Origin: Lachnospiraceae bacterium | Lineage (GTDB): Bacteria > Bacillota > Clostridia > Lachnospirales > Lachnospiraceae | Assembly: GCA_014804645.1 (NCBI GenBank) | Contig: JAAUZI010000030.1 | Span: 97,665-144,733 of the forward strand | Direction of reading: 5' to 3' | DNA: 47,069 nt | In this document: positions 1 through 7,426 of the stretch, in pieces | Position numbering within the stretch: position 1 is the stretch's first letter | How the letters are laid out: every line of letters begins with the position of its first letter | Made by a program: the position numbers and the translations under genes | Notes under the pieces: model-generated | Database searches by the model: none | What the model was told of the DNA's origin: nothing | What the model saw: only the letters and a program-made list of their open reading frames with translations

Positions 1-378
1 TGGCTGAAGACAAACGGAGAGGCAATCTACGACTCAAATGTGTGGAGAAAATACGGCGAGGGTCCCACACAGATCGTGGAGGGGCAATTTGCGGACGGGA
101 TCAAGAAAAACTTCACCTCTGCGGATTTCCGTTTTACCACCGCAGGGGGATATCTGTATGCAACCGCTCTCAAATGCAGTGAGGATGGGAACTACTGCAT
201 CACCTCCCTGGGAGAGCAGGACGCCTCCAGACAGGCAAATTTCCATGGGATTATCCGGGATGTGCGTGCGCTCGGGACAGACGAATCCTGCCAATGGAGC
301 AGGGATGACAAGGGGCTGCACATAAATTGCGGCATAAAAAGCGATTATCCCATAGTGTTCAAAATAGACGTAGATTAA
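1..378 (+). CDS. Alpha-L-fucosidase (GH29), C-terminal end only
   Basis: The frame is open from base 1 to a TAA at 376-378, so this is the last ~125 residues of a gene that begins outside the window. It opens with WLKTNGEAIYDS followed by a Trp, the characteristic end of the GH29 (beta/alpha)8 barrel; the rest would be the small C-terminal beta-sandwich domain. GH29 enzymes release terminal alpha-L-fucose from host or plant glycans by a retaining mechanism. The nucleophile and acid/base residues lie upstream and cannot be checked. It converges on the SGNH lipoprotein and shares a bidirectional terminator with it. Family assignment is by recognised motif. Confidence 0.82.
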   Translation, partial: WLKTNGEAIYDSNVWRKYGEGPTQIVEGQFADGIKKNFTSADFRFTTAGGYLYATALKCSEDGNYCITSLGEQDASRQANFHGIIRDVRALGTDESCQWSRDDKGLHINCGIKSDYPIVFKIDVD

Positions 379-382
379 AAGG

Positions 383-425
383 AAAGCGCTTATTGGCTGT
401 GTCTGTAGCTGCCAATAAGCGCTTT
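383..425. terminator. Bidirectional intrinsic terminator hairpin
   Basis: A perfect 15-bp inverted repeat (arms 383-397 and 411-425, starting AAAGCGCTT) encloses a 13-base loop between two convergent genes. The AAA/TTT ends of the arms give a short T run on either strand, so it could stop both the fucosidase and the SGNH transcripts. Confidence 0.85.
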
Positions 426-442
426 ATACATTTGAGAAATAG

Positions 443-746
443 TTAATTGTCCTCCTGTTCGCTGTAGCCTATTGCCAGCAGGGTGAAGTTCTTCCCCTCG
501 TCCCCCTCCGCCATGCGAAGTTCCAAGACATGACTGCCGCTCTCCTTCTCGTCCAGCACCAGCGCCTGAACGGAATTGTTCCAGGCCCCGTCGGAATGTC
601 CGTCCAGCTCGGCGACCTGTTCGCCATCCACATATACGCATACTTTCCCAAAATCACTTGAACCGGACGTCTTATAATTCAGTATGATATTTCTGCACTT
701 CAGCTCCACCCGGAAAGCCGCCCGCAGACACCACTGCGCTGCCCCC
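443..746 (-). pseudogene. Out-of-frame C-terminal domain of the SGNH lipoprotein
   Basis: This minus-strand frame encodes about 100 residues, including KCRNIILNYKTSGS, GKVCVYVDGE and LELRMAEGDEGKNFTLLAIG, a small beta-sandwich that commonly follows the SGNH domain in this family. It has no ribosome-binding site. It is reached from the upstream reading frame if the run of five C (742-746 on the plus strand) is shortened by one base, which joins QGG to AAQWCLRAAF and continues smoothly. It is therefore the displaced tail of the 672-1715 gene. The repaired protein would be about 423 residues. The cause may be a true frameshift, phase variation, or an assembly indel. Confidence 0.7.
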
Positions 747-1715
747 GCCCTGGGAGGTCAGCAGATGCATATCCACGAAATCCGGGGACTTTACGTTTCT
801 TTCAGGCAGTGCCGCCACTTCGCCGCTGCCCTCCGCGCTCTCCACCTCCCTCATCAACTCCCCGAGGCAGTCCGCCATGATCCCGTGGCCGTAGGAAGTG
901 GGATGGTACTCGTCCGCAAAAAAATTCTCCTTCGTCAGCGTTCCATCTTTTAAGGGCTGCTTGACGGCATCCCTGATACTGGCCATGGGCAGTCCGTAAA
1001 GTTTTCCCATGGGAATGTATACATCCTGCATGTTCCATTCGGATCGGGACACCGAGAACAGCAGTATGACCGCCGAGTCATTGTCCGCCTCCAGGATGGT
1101 GCGGATCATGCTCTCATAGGCCCTTCCCTCCGTGGGTTCCTGATAGTCGTTGATGGCGAACTCCAGAAACACGATATCAGGCTGTCCTCCGGCCGCCTCC
1201 ACCACGTCCCTCTCATAGCGCATCACTCCCAGCGAAGAGCCCGTTCCGCTCAGTCCCGCGTTTATGTAGGTCAGCTCCGCATTCGGATATGTCTCCCGCA
1301 GCCCTGCGGCAAAACGGTCGGCATAGGACTCCTCATAAGTGTCGGCAAGAGCGCCCTCCGTCACGGAACCGCCGATAAAGGCAACCGACACCTCCTCGCC
1401 GTTTCGCATCCGCTCCAACACTTTTTCCAGCCTGCCGTTAGAGCCGGTGGAGATAACCGAGGCCTCCATCATCTGCTGATACCAGTCCTTTTCCTCCGGC
1501 TCGCTTGTCTCCTGGCTGTTCTCCTGCGTTTCATCCGTCTCGGAGTTCTCGGTCTCCCGGCTCGCGGTCTCTTGGACCTCAGTTTCTTGAGTCTCGGTCT
1601 CCTGACTGCTCTCAAAGCCGGATTCCGGCCCCTCCGCAGGCTGTCCACATGCGCCAAGACCAACCGCAAGTCCAACACATAGCGCCACTGCCTTTAAAAT
1701 CCATTTTTTCCTCAT
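672..1715 (-). CDS. SGNH/GDSL hydrolase lipoprotein (frameshifted near its 3' end)
   Basis: Predicted surface esterase or acetylxylan-esterase-like hydrolase. The start at 1715 (MRKKWILK) has a GGGGG ribosome site; a longer reading from 1760 lacks one. A lipoprotein signal peptide ends at a lipobox with Cys23 (GLGAC). Residues ~25-80 form a Glu/Thr/Ser-rich linker made of repeated QET-like units, as in wall-spanning tethers. SGNH blocks follow: block I IGGSVTEGA with the nucleophile Ser, block III around FAINDY, and the C-terminal catalytic dyad in DEYHPTSYGH. The frame terminates 17 residues after the homopolymer at 742-746, replacing the expected C-terminal beta-sandwich encoded at 443-746. 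The catalytic domain is intact, so activity may survive. Substrate cannot be read from sequence, though the adjacent fucosidase suggests glycan deacetylation. Confidence 0.8.
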   Translation of the reverse strand: MRKKWILKAVALCVGLAVGLGACGQPAEGPESGFESSQETETQETEVQETASRETENSETDETQENSQETSEPEEKDWYQQMMEASVISTGSNGRLEKVLERMRNGEEVSVAFIGGSVTEGALADTYEESYADRFAAGLRETYPNAELTYINAGLSGTGSSLGVMRYERDVVEAAGGQPDIVFLEFAINDYQEPTEGRAYESMIRTILEADNDSAVILLFSVSRSEWNMQDVYIPMGKLYGLPMASIRDAVKQPLKDGTLTKENFFADEYHPTSYGHGIMADCLGELMREVESAEGSGEVAALPERNVKSPDFVDMHLLTSQGGGSAVVSAGGFPGGAEVQKYHTEL

Positions 1716-1775
1716 ACATTTTCCCCCAAAAACATTTCGTATATTTTTCCATGTATCCACAGTTTGAATACCCTA

Positions 1776-1804
1776 ATTATATCCTGACATGGATTCTTCT
1801 GCAA
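1776..1804 (-). promoter_or_regulatory. Sigma-A promoter of the SGNH lipoprotein
   Basis: On the minus strand a TTGCAG -35 box (1799-1804) and a perfect TATAAT -10 box (1776-1781) are separated by 17 bases. Transcription would start near 1769, about 54 bases before the ATG at 1715. Confidence 0.6.
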
Positions 1805-1824
1805 TGACCTTTACGAACAACATT

Positions 1825-1973
1825 TTAACCTATTCTCATATCTTCTAATACTTTCCCGATATCTCCATTGACACAGACGGCCTGCCCCATGAGCTATCGG
1901 GGCAGGCCGTTTCCCATAGTTGACGCAGGCATAGACCGCCTTGGGATTTGCCGCTGTCATATACCAGAATGGA
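1825..1973 (-). pseudogene. Relic of the class M sirtuin 3' end
   Basis: This stretch is a degraded copy of bases 6571-6701, the end of the sirtuin gene at 6509-7426. Minus-strand translation gives PFWYMTAANPKAVYACVNYG in one frame and SVCVNGDIGKVLEDMRIG followed by a stop in another, matching the intact QMTAANPKAVYACVNYG and SVCINEDIGKVLGDLG. A frameshift and a rearranged centre separate the two parts. The relic abuts the stop codon of the first glutathione peroxidase gene, which suggests that a sirtuin gene once lay directly downstream of it and that the redox island arose by duplication and deletion. Confidence 0.75.
1877..1910. other. Perfect 12-bp stem-loop inside the sirtuin relic
   Basis: ACGGCCTGCCCC (1877-1888) and its exact reverse complement (1899-1910) flank a 10-base loop. 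The intact sirtuin gene has only the right-hand arm, so the left arm was changed to match it. Lying just past the last gene of the peroxide operon, it could end or stabilise that transcript, although no good T run follows on the minus strand. Confidence 0.55.
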
Positions 1974-1976
1974 GCG

Positions 1977-2519
1977 TCACAAAATCTCCTCCACCTTCGC
2001 TTTTATATGGTCTATGGCTTCCGTCGGCTCAAACCGGGCAACTATCTTACCTTCACGGTCAATCAGGAATTTTGTAAAATTCCACTTGATGTTGCCATTG
2101 TTTTTATAATCCTTATCCATCTTCTTAACAACGCCCTTCAGTATAAGGGCCATCGGACCTTTGCCAAAACCGGCAAAGGAAGTATTGGCAGAAAGATATT
2201 GGAACAGCGGGCTGGCATTTTCGCCCAGCACCTCCACTTTGGAAAACTGTGGGAAAGTGATCCCGTAGCGCCCGGTGCAGAAAGAATGGATCTCCTCATC
2301 GCTGCCGGGAGCCTGTTCAGCAAACTGATTGCACGGGAAGTCCAGAATTTCAAGCCCATCCTTCTGGTGAAGTTCATACAGATCCTGCAGCTCATCATAC
2401 TGGGGTGTAAACCCGCATCCTGTGGCAGTGTTGACGATCAAAAGCACTTTCCCTTTATACTCGGAAAGCGGTACTGCTTTTCCATCCTGTGTCTGTACTG
2501 TAAAATCAAAAATACTCAT
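1977..2519 (-). CDS. Glutathione peroxidase family protein (copy 1)
   Basis: A 180-residue cysteine-type peroxidase of the GPx fold that reduces H2O2 or organic hydroperoxides, probably using thioredoxin rather than glutathione. The peroxidatic Cys35 (TATGCGF) is a normal TGC codon, not selenocysteine. Gln69 (AEQAPG), Trp146 and Asn147 (KWNFTKF) complete the catalytic tetrad, and Cys81 (FCTGRYG) sits where thioredoxin-dependent GPx enzymes keep the resolving Cys. Length is normal. The ribosome site AAGGAGG precedes the ATG. It is the last gene of the inferred peroxide operon, 82 bases after the nitroreductase, and is clearly paralogous to the peroxidase that opens the operon (5791-6336). Confidence 0.93.
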   Translation of the reverse strand: MSIFDFTVQTQDGKAVPLSEYKGKVLLIVNTATGCGFTPQYDELQDLYELHQKDGLEILDFPCNQFAEQAPGSDEEIHSFCTGRYGITFPQFSKVEVLGENASPLFQYLSANTSFAGFGKGPMALILKGVVKKMDKDYKNNGNIKWNFTKFLIDREGKIVARFEPTEAIDHIKAKVEEIL

Positions 2520-2601
2520 AGTGTTTCCTCCTTAATTTTCATACATGTGGTCAACGACATTAGAAATTGAGTTTAATATAATTACTGCCATGCCATGTGG
2601 T

Positions 2602-3417
2602 TTATAAAACGAGATACGATGCAATATATTCCATACCGGCCTCTGTCTCAATCCCCGGATCGTTCATGTCAAAACAAATGTTTATGGCATTTTCTTTCGC
2701 TGCAAGGGCAAAATGGCAAAGGGCAATCCCTAAGTCTACCTTCTGCATATCACCTGCCGCTTCACTGGCGAAACCCTTTGACCTCTTCAGATAAAAATGA
2801 ACACCATTTTTATCTAATACAACACGCCATGGCTGCTTGTTGGCTGCCGATGGAGCTAAACGGACCATCTCCAGGGGTTCCGCTAACCTGCCGGCTTTTT
2901 CCATCGTCAAAGGCACATCGAATGTGCTGTCAAAGAAAATCGTTTCAAACGAATTCCTGCTGTCTGCCCTGATGGCTTTCCGCATCATATTCTCGCGGAT
3001 AGACCTTTTTCCTGCCGGATACCCCAAGGGGCTTATGCATGGCATCATTTCATTCTGTTCCAATGCCATCGCACGCTCAAAAGCAGAACGGTCCATAGTG
3101 CCGCCGATCCAGACCGTACCAATCCCAATGGACCAGGCATATAATACGAACATCTCAAAGGAATAGCCAAAAGCCTCCTCCACATGCGGCATACGGGGAA
3201 CCTTTGCCCCCACATAGAGGTCTGCGCCACTGACAACAGGACATGACAGAGCATGCTTTTTACCATCCAGAAATTTGAAACTGACCGGTATCCCAAATGG
3301 ATTTTCTATCTTTTCCATAAACAAAGCCAACTTCTTCAGGTCATCCTCATTGACTTCCCTGCCATCATATGTCCGGACACTTCTCCGGCGTCGGACCAGT
3401 TCTGTAATGTTTTCCAT
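2602..3417 (-). CDS. Nitroreductase family protein (TM1586-like)
   Basis: FMN-dependent nitroreductase-fold protein of 271 residues. The N-terminus carries the family signature RRRRSVRTYDGREV. The central AWSIGIGTVWIGG and the second-half RLAPSAANKQPWRV match the fused two-repeat form (TM1586-type), in which one chain carries both half-barrels. Such enzymes use NAD(P)H to reduce quinones, nitro compounds or similar electrophiles; the substrate here is unknown. Ribosome site GGAAGGAGAGG precedes the ATG at 3417. It follows the radical-SAM gene by 41 bases and probably belongs to the same operon. Confidence 0.85.
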   Translation of the reverse strand: MENITELVRRRRSVRTYDGREVNEDDLKKLALFMEKIENPFGIPVSFKFLDGKKHALSCPVVSGADLYVGAKVPRMPHVEEAFGYSFEMFVLYAWSIGIGTVWIGGTMDRSAFERAMALEQNEMMPCISPLGYPAGKRSIRENMMRKAIRADSRNSFETIFFDSTFDVPLTMEKAGRLAEPLEMVRLAPSAANKQPWRVVLDKNGVHFYLKRSKGFASEAAGDMQKVDLGIALCHFALAAKENAINICFDMNDPGIETEAGMEYIASYLVL

Positions 3418-3458
3418 TATCCTCTCCTTCCTGCTGCGTTTCGTACAATCGCTCCAAA

Positions 3459-4562
3459 TTATTTACTGACGCTTTCAGTCAGAAGCGCCTCCACAGTCTC
3501 CCTCCGCTCAAAGAGGACGCACCCGCCGCTGTGTTCTTCCATCAGAACATTCTGTTCACGCAATGCCGTAAACAACGGGGATTCCAGTGCCTCCCGCAGG
3601 GAGGTATTCTTCACATTTGTATCCGAATATGGGGAGAAAGGGCATGGTTCAGCTCCGCCATGTGAATTGATATGGAAAAATCCTCTGCCTGCCGCAATGC
3701 AGCCGCCGGAGCTTTTTTCATCACCCGGAAAAGATACAAAGACCATCTCCGAATATTCCTCTCGCAGCCGTCCGATTCCATCTTTTAAGAATTCCCTCTC
3801 TGCCTCTCCGGGCGCCAGTTCTTTGCTTTCTTCCGTAACAGGTACGAACTCAACATAAACCACAAGTTTACACCCGCGCTGTGCCAAGCTATCTATAAAA
3901 GCATCGGAAACGACCTCTCGCGCATTCTCCGTAGTTACTGTGACAGACGCCCCAAACAACAGACCTTTTTCATAAATACTGTCCATGGCAGAGATCAATT
4001 TGTCATAAACGCCCCTTCCCCGGCGTATATCTGTTTCTTCTTTTCCACCCTCTATACTCATAACAGGAATCAAGTTGCGGCACTTGTCAAAAAGATTCAG
4101 GTACTTTTCATCTATATAAGTTCCATTTGTAAATATCGGAAAGATAATATTCTGCATTTTGCCTGCCGCCTCTATAATATCCCGCCGTAGCAGCGGTTCG
4201 CCGCCTGCAAGCAGAATATAGCTTACCCCGATTTCATCAGCCTCTTTGAAAATAGAGAGCCATTCCTCACTGGTAAGCTGACTTACCGGTTCCGAATCCT
4301 GCGTTGCATGATTGCATCTGGAATAGCACCCGGCGCAATGCAGGTTACAGCTGCTTGTGATGCTCGCAATCAGAAAAGGCGGGATATGTACTCCGTTTTT
4401 TTCTTCCTCTGCCCTGATTTTTGATGCTTTTCTGCTGGCTGCAGCAAATTTGACCATGAATGCGCTTTCGCGGGGGTCTTTTAATGCTGCTCTCAGGGAA
4501 TCGGCCACGATCCTTTCTACTCCCCGTGTCATATATGCCTGAATGTCAAAATTTTCATCCAT
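3459..4562 (-). CDS. Radical SAM protein, function unknown
   Basis: A 367-residue radical SAM enzyme. The [4Fe-4S] motif CNLHCAGC places Cys72, Cys76 and Cys79 in the canonical CX3CX2C, and the SAM-binding GGEPLL motif follows. The N-terminal ~60 residues are helical and lie before the barrel. The C-terminal part contains a shortened auxiliary region (SSGGCIAAGRGFFHIN, then GAEPCPFSPYSD and GGCVLF) recalling a SPASM or twitch domain with few cysteines. No peptide substrate gene is visible next to it. It has an AGGAGG site, lies 55 bases after the OhrR gene, and precedes the nitroreductase. Its place in a peroxide-stress operon is unusual for an oxygen-sensitive iron-sulfur enzyme. Confidence 0.85.
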   Translation of the reverse strand: MDENFDIQAYMTRGVERIVADSLRAALKDPRESAFMVKFAAASRKASKIRAEEEKNGVHIPPFLIASITSSCNLHCAGCYSRCNHATQDSEPVSQLTSEEWLSIFKEADEIGVSYILLAGGEPLLRRDIIEAAGKMQNIIFPIFTNGTYIDEKYLNLFDKCRNLIPVMSIEGGKEETDIRRGRGVYDKLISAMDSIYEKGLLFGASVTVTTENAREVVSDAFIDSLAQRGCKLVVYVEFVPVTEESKELAPGEAEREFLKDGIGRLREEYSEMVFVSFPGDEKSSGGCIAAGRGFFHINSHGGAEPCPFSPYSDTNVKNTSLREALESPLFTALREQNVLMEEHSGGCVLFERRETVEALLTESVSK

Positions 4563-4617
4563 AGCAAAAACCTCCTATACTTTCATTGCCCTTTCTGTTT
4601 ACAATCCCTCTTCCGTG

Positions 4618-5055
4618 TCAAGATAACCCGTCAAGCAGTTTATACAGAAGCTGATATAACTGCTGCGCCTCCTGCGGTTCCAGATCAACACAGGCTCCCA
4701 GGCTCGCAGGTATCTGAACTGCCTGTTCCTTCAAGTCCTCGCCCTCCTGTGTAATGGAAACGAGCAGATTCCGTTCATCTACTTTAGAGCGGTTCCGTAC
4801 CACATAATTTTTTTCTTCCAGTTTTTTCAGCATAGGGGTAAGCGTACCGGAATCCAGATAAAGGCATTTCCCAAGTTCCGTGACAGTTACCTCTTTTTTC
4901 TCCCACAGCACCATCATTGCGATATACTGGGTATATGTCAGGTCAAGCTTGTCAAGATACGGTTTATATCTTCTTATCACTTCTTTGGAACAGGCATAGA
5001 GCGGAAAACATAACTGGTTTTCAAGTTTTAAGCTTTCGTATTTGTTGTTTGGCAT
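4618..5055 (-). CDS. ohrR: OhrR-type MarR-family organic peroxide sensor
   Basis: Winged-helix repressor with strong similarity to Bacillus OhrR: KLENQLCFPLYA near the N-terminus, YTQYIAMMVLWE, and the recognition region LYLDSGTLTPMLKKLE followed by the wing DERN. The start was placed at 5055 (MPNNKYESLKLENQ) because AGGAG lies 10 bases upstream and the reactive Cys then falls at residue 16, close to Cys15 of B. subtilis OhrR. A longer reading begins at 5073. In OhrR, oxidation of this Cys by hydroperoxides releases DNA. The gene sits inside an operon rich in peroxidases, so autoregulated induction by organic peroxides is likely. Confidence 0.87.
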   Translation of the reverse strand: MPNNKYESLKLENQLCFPLYACSKEVIRRYKPYLDKLDLTYTQYIAMMVLWEKKEVTVTELGKCLYLDSGTLTPMLKKLEEKNYVVRNRSKVDERNLLVSITQEGEDLKEQAVQIPASLGACVDLEPQEAQQLYQLLYKLLDGLS

Positions 5056-5085
5056 ATTATCATAGCTCCTCATATCATTTTATGT

Positions 5086-5096
5086 TACATAATGTA
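5086..5096. promoter_or_regulatory. Possible MarR-type operator near ohrR
   Basis: TACATAATGTA is a perfect 11-bp palindrome between the flavodoxin stop and the ohrR start. MarR-family dimers bind short AT-rich palindromes of this kind. It is suggestive only; no clear promoter accompanies it. Confidence 0.3.
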
Positions 5097-5504
5097 TCAC
5101 GATATGACCTTTTTTGCAAATGCTGCAGCCGCCTCACAATCCTTTTCATCCGGTTTTCCCTTATGCATGGGACCAAAAGATCCTTTGCAGTAAAATTCTT
5201 CTTCTGCCTGTACAATTCCCTTTTCCGCAAGAAGTTTTCCCACCTGCTTATATGTGGATTTTATCAAAGCCGCTGTACTGAAATTTACAACTTTACCCAC
5301 CTTTACATCAATGTTGGAAATAAACTTTTTAATGCTGTCATCTACCCCATACGCATAGACAGAGCTGCCAAGGAACAGGATGTCAACGTCTTCCCGGAGC
5401 GGCTCTTCAACTGTTTTTGCCTCTGCTCCTACCGCTTTCGCAATGGCCTCCGCCAGCTTTTTTGTATTACCTGACCTTGTGTAATACCTAACCCCTATTT
5501 TCAT
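5097..5504 (-). CDS. Flavodoxin family protein
   Basis: A 135-residue flavodoxin-fold FMN protein. The phosphate-binding loop YTRSGNTKKLAE lies at residues ~8-19, LFLGSSVYAYG matches the second FMN loop, and the short length fits a single domain. It would serve as a low-potential electron carrier, plausibly for the radical-SAM enzyme two genes downstream or for the nitroreductase. Its ATG overlaps the stop of the upstream TSCPD gene in an ATGA arrangement, and GAGGAGG precedes it, so the two are translationally coupled. Confidence 0.85.
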   Translation of the reverse strand: MKIGVRYYTRSGNTKKLAEAIAKAVGAEAKTVEEPLREDVDILFLGSSVYAYGVDDSIKKFISNIDVKVGKVVNFSTAALIKSTYKQVGKLLAEKGIVQAEEEFYCKGSFGPMHKGKPDEKDCEAAAAFAKKVIS

Positions 5505-5770
5505 GCCTGTTCCTCCTCTTTTTGTTCTTCATATGCCGCCCTGCAGGCTTTGGCAAGCTGGTCTGCGCAGGAAGTTGGTCTGCGTCCACAAATCACGCCC
5601 GACAGTTTTTTCTCAATTTCTTCCACAGTCCAGCCATCTACAAGCAGAGGTATCGCTTTCAGGTTTCCATTGCATCCTCCTGTAAAAGAAATATTTGTGA
5701 CCACATTTCCATCAATATTAAGTTTTATTTCAGTGGAACAGGTATCCTGTGTCTTATAAATGTACTCCAT
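5501..5770 (-). CDS. TSCPD domain protein (TIGR03905-like)
   Basis: A small 89-residue protein with the pattern TCSTEIKLNIDGN, ISFTGGCNGNLKAIP, and the ending GVICGRRPTSCADQLAKA. These match the TSCPD domain, which also occurs at the C-terminus of some class II ribonucleotide reductases and is thought to bind metal or nucleic acid. The conserved Cys residues (in DTCST, GGCNGN, VICGRRPTSC) suggest metal or redox chemistry. Function is not established. GGGGGG precedes the ATG at 5770. It lies 20 bases after the second peroxidase gene and overlaps the flavodoxin gene. Confidence 0.85.
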   Translation of the reverse strand: MEYIYKTQDTCSTEIKLNIDGNVVTNISFTGGCNGNLKAIPLLVDGWTVEEIEKKLSGVICGRRPTSCADQLAKACRAAYEEQKEEEQA

Positions 5771-5790
5771 AATAATCCCCCCATCGGTTC

Positions 5791-6336
5791 CTATAATAAG
5801 CTTACAATCTTTTCTTCCACTTCAGCCATATCAGCCGTCGGCTCAAAGCGTTCTACAACATTTCCTTCCCGGTCAATCAGAAATTTGGTGAAATTCCATT
5901 TTATATCGCTGCTTTGCATGTAATTCGGAACAGTCCTGCCCAACATGCTTTCAATCATTGGCGTCAGGGGATGTTCCGGATTGAAACCGGCAAATCCCTT
6001 TTGGGATTTGAGAAAAGTAAAGAGCGGATTCTCATTATCTCCATTCACTTCAATCTTTGAAAAAATCGGAAATGTAATGCCATATCTGGAATCACAAAAA
6101 CTGACGATCTCCTCATTACTGCCGGGAGCCTGATGTCCAAACTGGTTGCATGGAAAATCAAGAATAACGAAACCATCACTGCCATATTTTTCAAAGAGAT
6201 CCTGCAGATCGTCATATTGTGGAGTAAAACCACACTCTGTCGCAGAATTGATTACCAGAATCACTTGTCCCGAATAATCCTTTAAAGATACTAGGGCACC
6301 AGCAGCATTTTCTACATTAAAATCATAAATATTCAT
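5791..6336 (-). CDS. Glutathione peroxidase family protein (copy 2)
   Basis: First gene of the inferred peroxide operon. It is a cysteine-type GPx with the peroxidatic Cys in SATECGFTPQY, the Gln in GHQAPG, the resolving Cys in SFCDSRYG and the Trp-Asn pair in KWNFTKF. The start at 6336 was preferred over 6339 because it leaves a 5-base gap to AGGAGG. It differs from copy 1 mainly in a slightly longer segment before the Trp. Two diverged peroxidases in one operon may have different peroxide or membrane-lipid preferences. A strong promoter with an overlapping palindrome lies directly upstream. Confidence 0.93.
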   Translation of the reverse strand: MNIYDFNVENAAGALVSLKDYSGQVILVINSATECGFTPQYDDLQDLFEKYGSDGFVILDFPCNQFGHQAPGSNEEIVSFCDSRYGITFPIFSKIEVNGDNENPLFTFLKSQKGFAGFNPEHPLTPMIESMLGRTVPNYMQSSDIKWNFTKFLIDREGNVVERFEPTADMAEVEEKIVSLL

Positions 6337-6364
6337 CATATCCTCCTTTGCATAATATATTGTG

Positions 6365-6379
6365 TAAAATTAAATTTTA
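6365..6379. promoter_or_regulatory. AT-rich palindrome in the peroxide-operon leader
   Basis: TAAAATTAAATTTTA is a perfect inverted repeat (7-base arms, 1-base centre) between the predicted transcription start and the peroxidase start codon. Its AATT-rich character resembles known OhrR sites, and it may be a second operator half of the upstream palindrome. Confidence 0.4.
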
Positions 6380-6394
6380 TAAAATCTTTTTTTA

Positions 6395-6424
6395 GATTGT
6401 ACACAATCAATCTTGATTTGTCAA
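6395..6424 (-). promoter_or_regulatory. Sigma-A promoter with overlapping OhrR-type operator
   Basis: A perfect TTGACA -35 box (6419-6424) and TACAAT -10 box (6396-6401) on the minus strand are spaced by 17 bases. The sequence GATTGT-AC-ACAATC (6395-6408) forms a palindrome that covers the -10 box and part of the spacer, an ideal position for repression. OhrR encoded in the same operon is the obvious candidate, by analogy with the Bacillus site; binding is inferred. Confidence 0.7.
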
Positions 6425-6508
6425 CTATATTTTCTAATTTTGTCTGGTCTCATTCTCCCAAAAAAGTACCCCCATGCCGAGACCGTTTTCCCGGTATGGG
6501 GGTATATG

Positions 6509-7426
6509 TCAGTGTTGCGTTTCTTTTTGCTGTTCCTTCTCCTGTTCCGGCGGTGTCAATCCCAGATCTCCCAATACTTTCCCGATATCCTCATTGATGC
6601 AGACAGACTGCTCCATGATCTCATCCGGGCAGGCCGCATCCCCATAGTTGACGCAGGCGTAGACGGCCTTGGGATTTGCCGCTGTCATCTGCCAGAATGG
6701 ATATTTGATGATGCCGGGGGTATTATACCCAACACCAAGTTCCAAAAAAAGTAATTGCAGCCTCTTTCTTGCCCGCAGGAAGTCTTCATACCGTCCCGCC
6801 GCCCTGTGCCAGCCTTCATCCTCCACAAAACGATTATCTGACCGCAGGTTCATCGTCAAGGACTTTCCGCAATGGGGGCATACCGGAAGCAGTTCAAACG
6901 GGATACGCATATCTGCCTGCTGCTCCATCATCCGGCGGACTATATCCTCATTCTCAAAGGTCTCCTGACAGCACGGTTCGCTGCACTGGAATAAACCATA
7001 GTCGCCCTGCGTGTAAAATAACCGTTTCTTATCAAAACCTGCCTTCTGGAAACAATGGTCCACGTTCGTGGTAATCACAAAATAATCCTTGTCCTTAACG
7101 AGTTGAAATAACACCTCATATACAGGCTTTGGCGCGTCCATGTACCGGTTGACTGTAATAAATCGGCTCCAGTATGCCCACTGCTCCTCCGGCGTATCAT
7201 ACTGGCAGAATCCTCCTGAATACATATCATGAAAACCATACTTTTCTTCAAAGTCAGAAAAATACTTCCTAAATCGCTCCCCTGCATATTGAAACCCAGC
7301 CGAGGTGGAAAGGCCTGCGCCTGCACCAATCACGACAGCATCCGCAGATTTCAGCGCATCTTTAAGCCTGTCAATCTGCCGCGAGTAATTCCCTGTAGAT
7401 TTTGTAATCGATGTCCTTGAAAACAT
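6509..7426 (-). CDS. Class M sirtuin (SirTM), protein ADP-ribosyltransferase
   Basis: SIR2-fold protein of about 305 residues. The NAD site GAGAGLSTSAG is present. The usual catalytic His is replaced by Gln in YTQGDYG (residue ~140), with Asn in TTNVDH (~121) and Arg in MNLRSDNR (~195). These match in spacing the Asn, Gln and Arg residues known to be needed for ADP-ribosylation by class M sirtuins, which modify proteins rather than deacetylate them. Cysteines in QCSEPCCQ and CPHCGK form the zinc ribbon. The start at 7426 is fixed by GGAGG nine bases upstream and overlaps the macrodomain gene by 56 bases. In staphylococci and streptococci SirTM works with a macrodomain, GcvH-L and LplA2; the last two are absent here, so the target is unknown. 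Confidence 0.9.
   Translation of the reverse strand: MFSRTSITKSTGNYSRQIDRLKDALKSADAVVIGAGAGLSTSAGFQYAGERFRKYFSDFEEKYGFHDMYSGGFCQYDTPEEQWAYWSRFITVNRYMDAPKPVYEVLFQLVKDKDYFVITTNVDHCFQKAGFDKKRLFYTQGDYGLFQCSEPCCQETFENEDIVRRMMEQQADMRIPFELLPVCPHCGKSLTMNLRSDNRFVEDEGWHRAAGRYEDFLRARKRLQLLFLELGVGYNTPGIIKYPFWQMTAANPKAVYACVNYGDAACPDEIMEQSVCINEDIGKVLGDLGLTPPEQEKEQQKETQH

Noticed and set aside
1977..6336. Selenocysteine-containing glutathione peroxidases
   Set aside because: The peroxidatic residue is an ordinary Cys codon in both genes, not TGA, and no SECIS-like element is needed.
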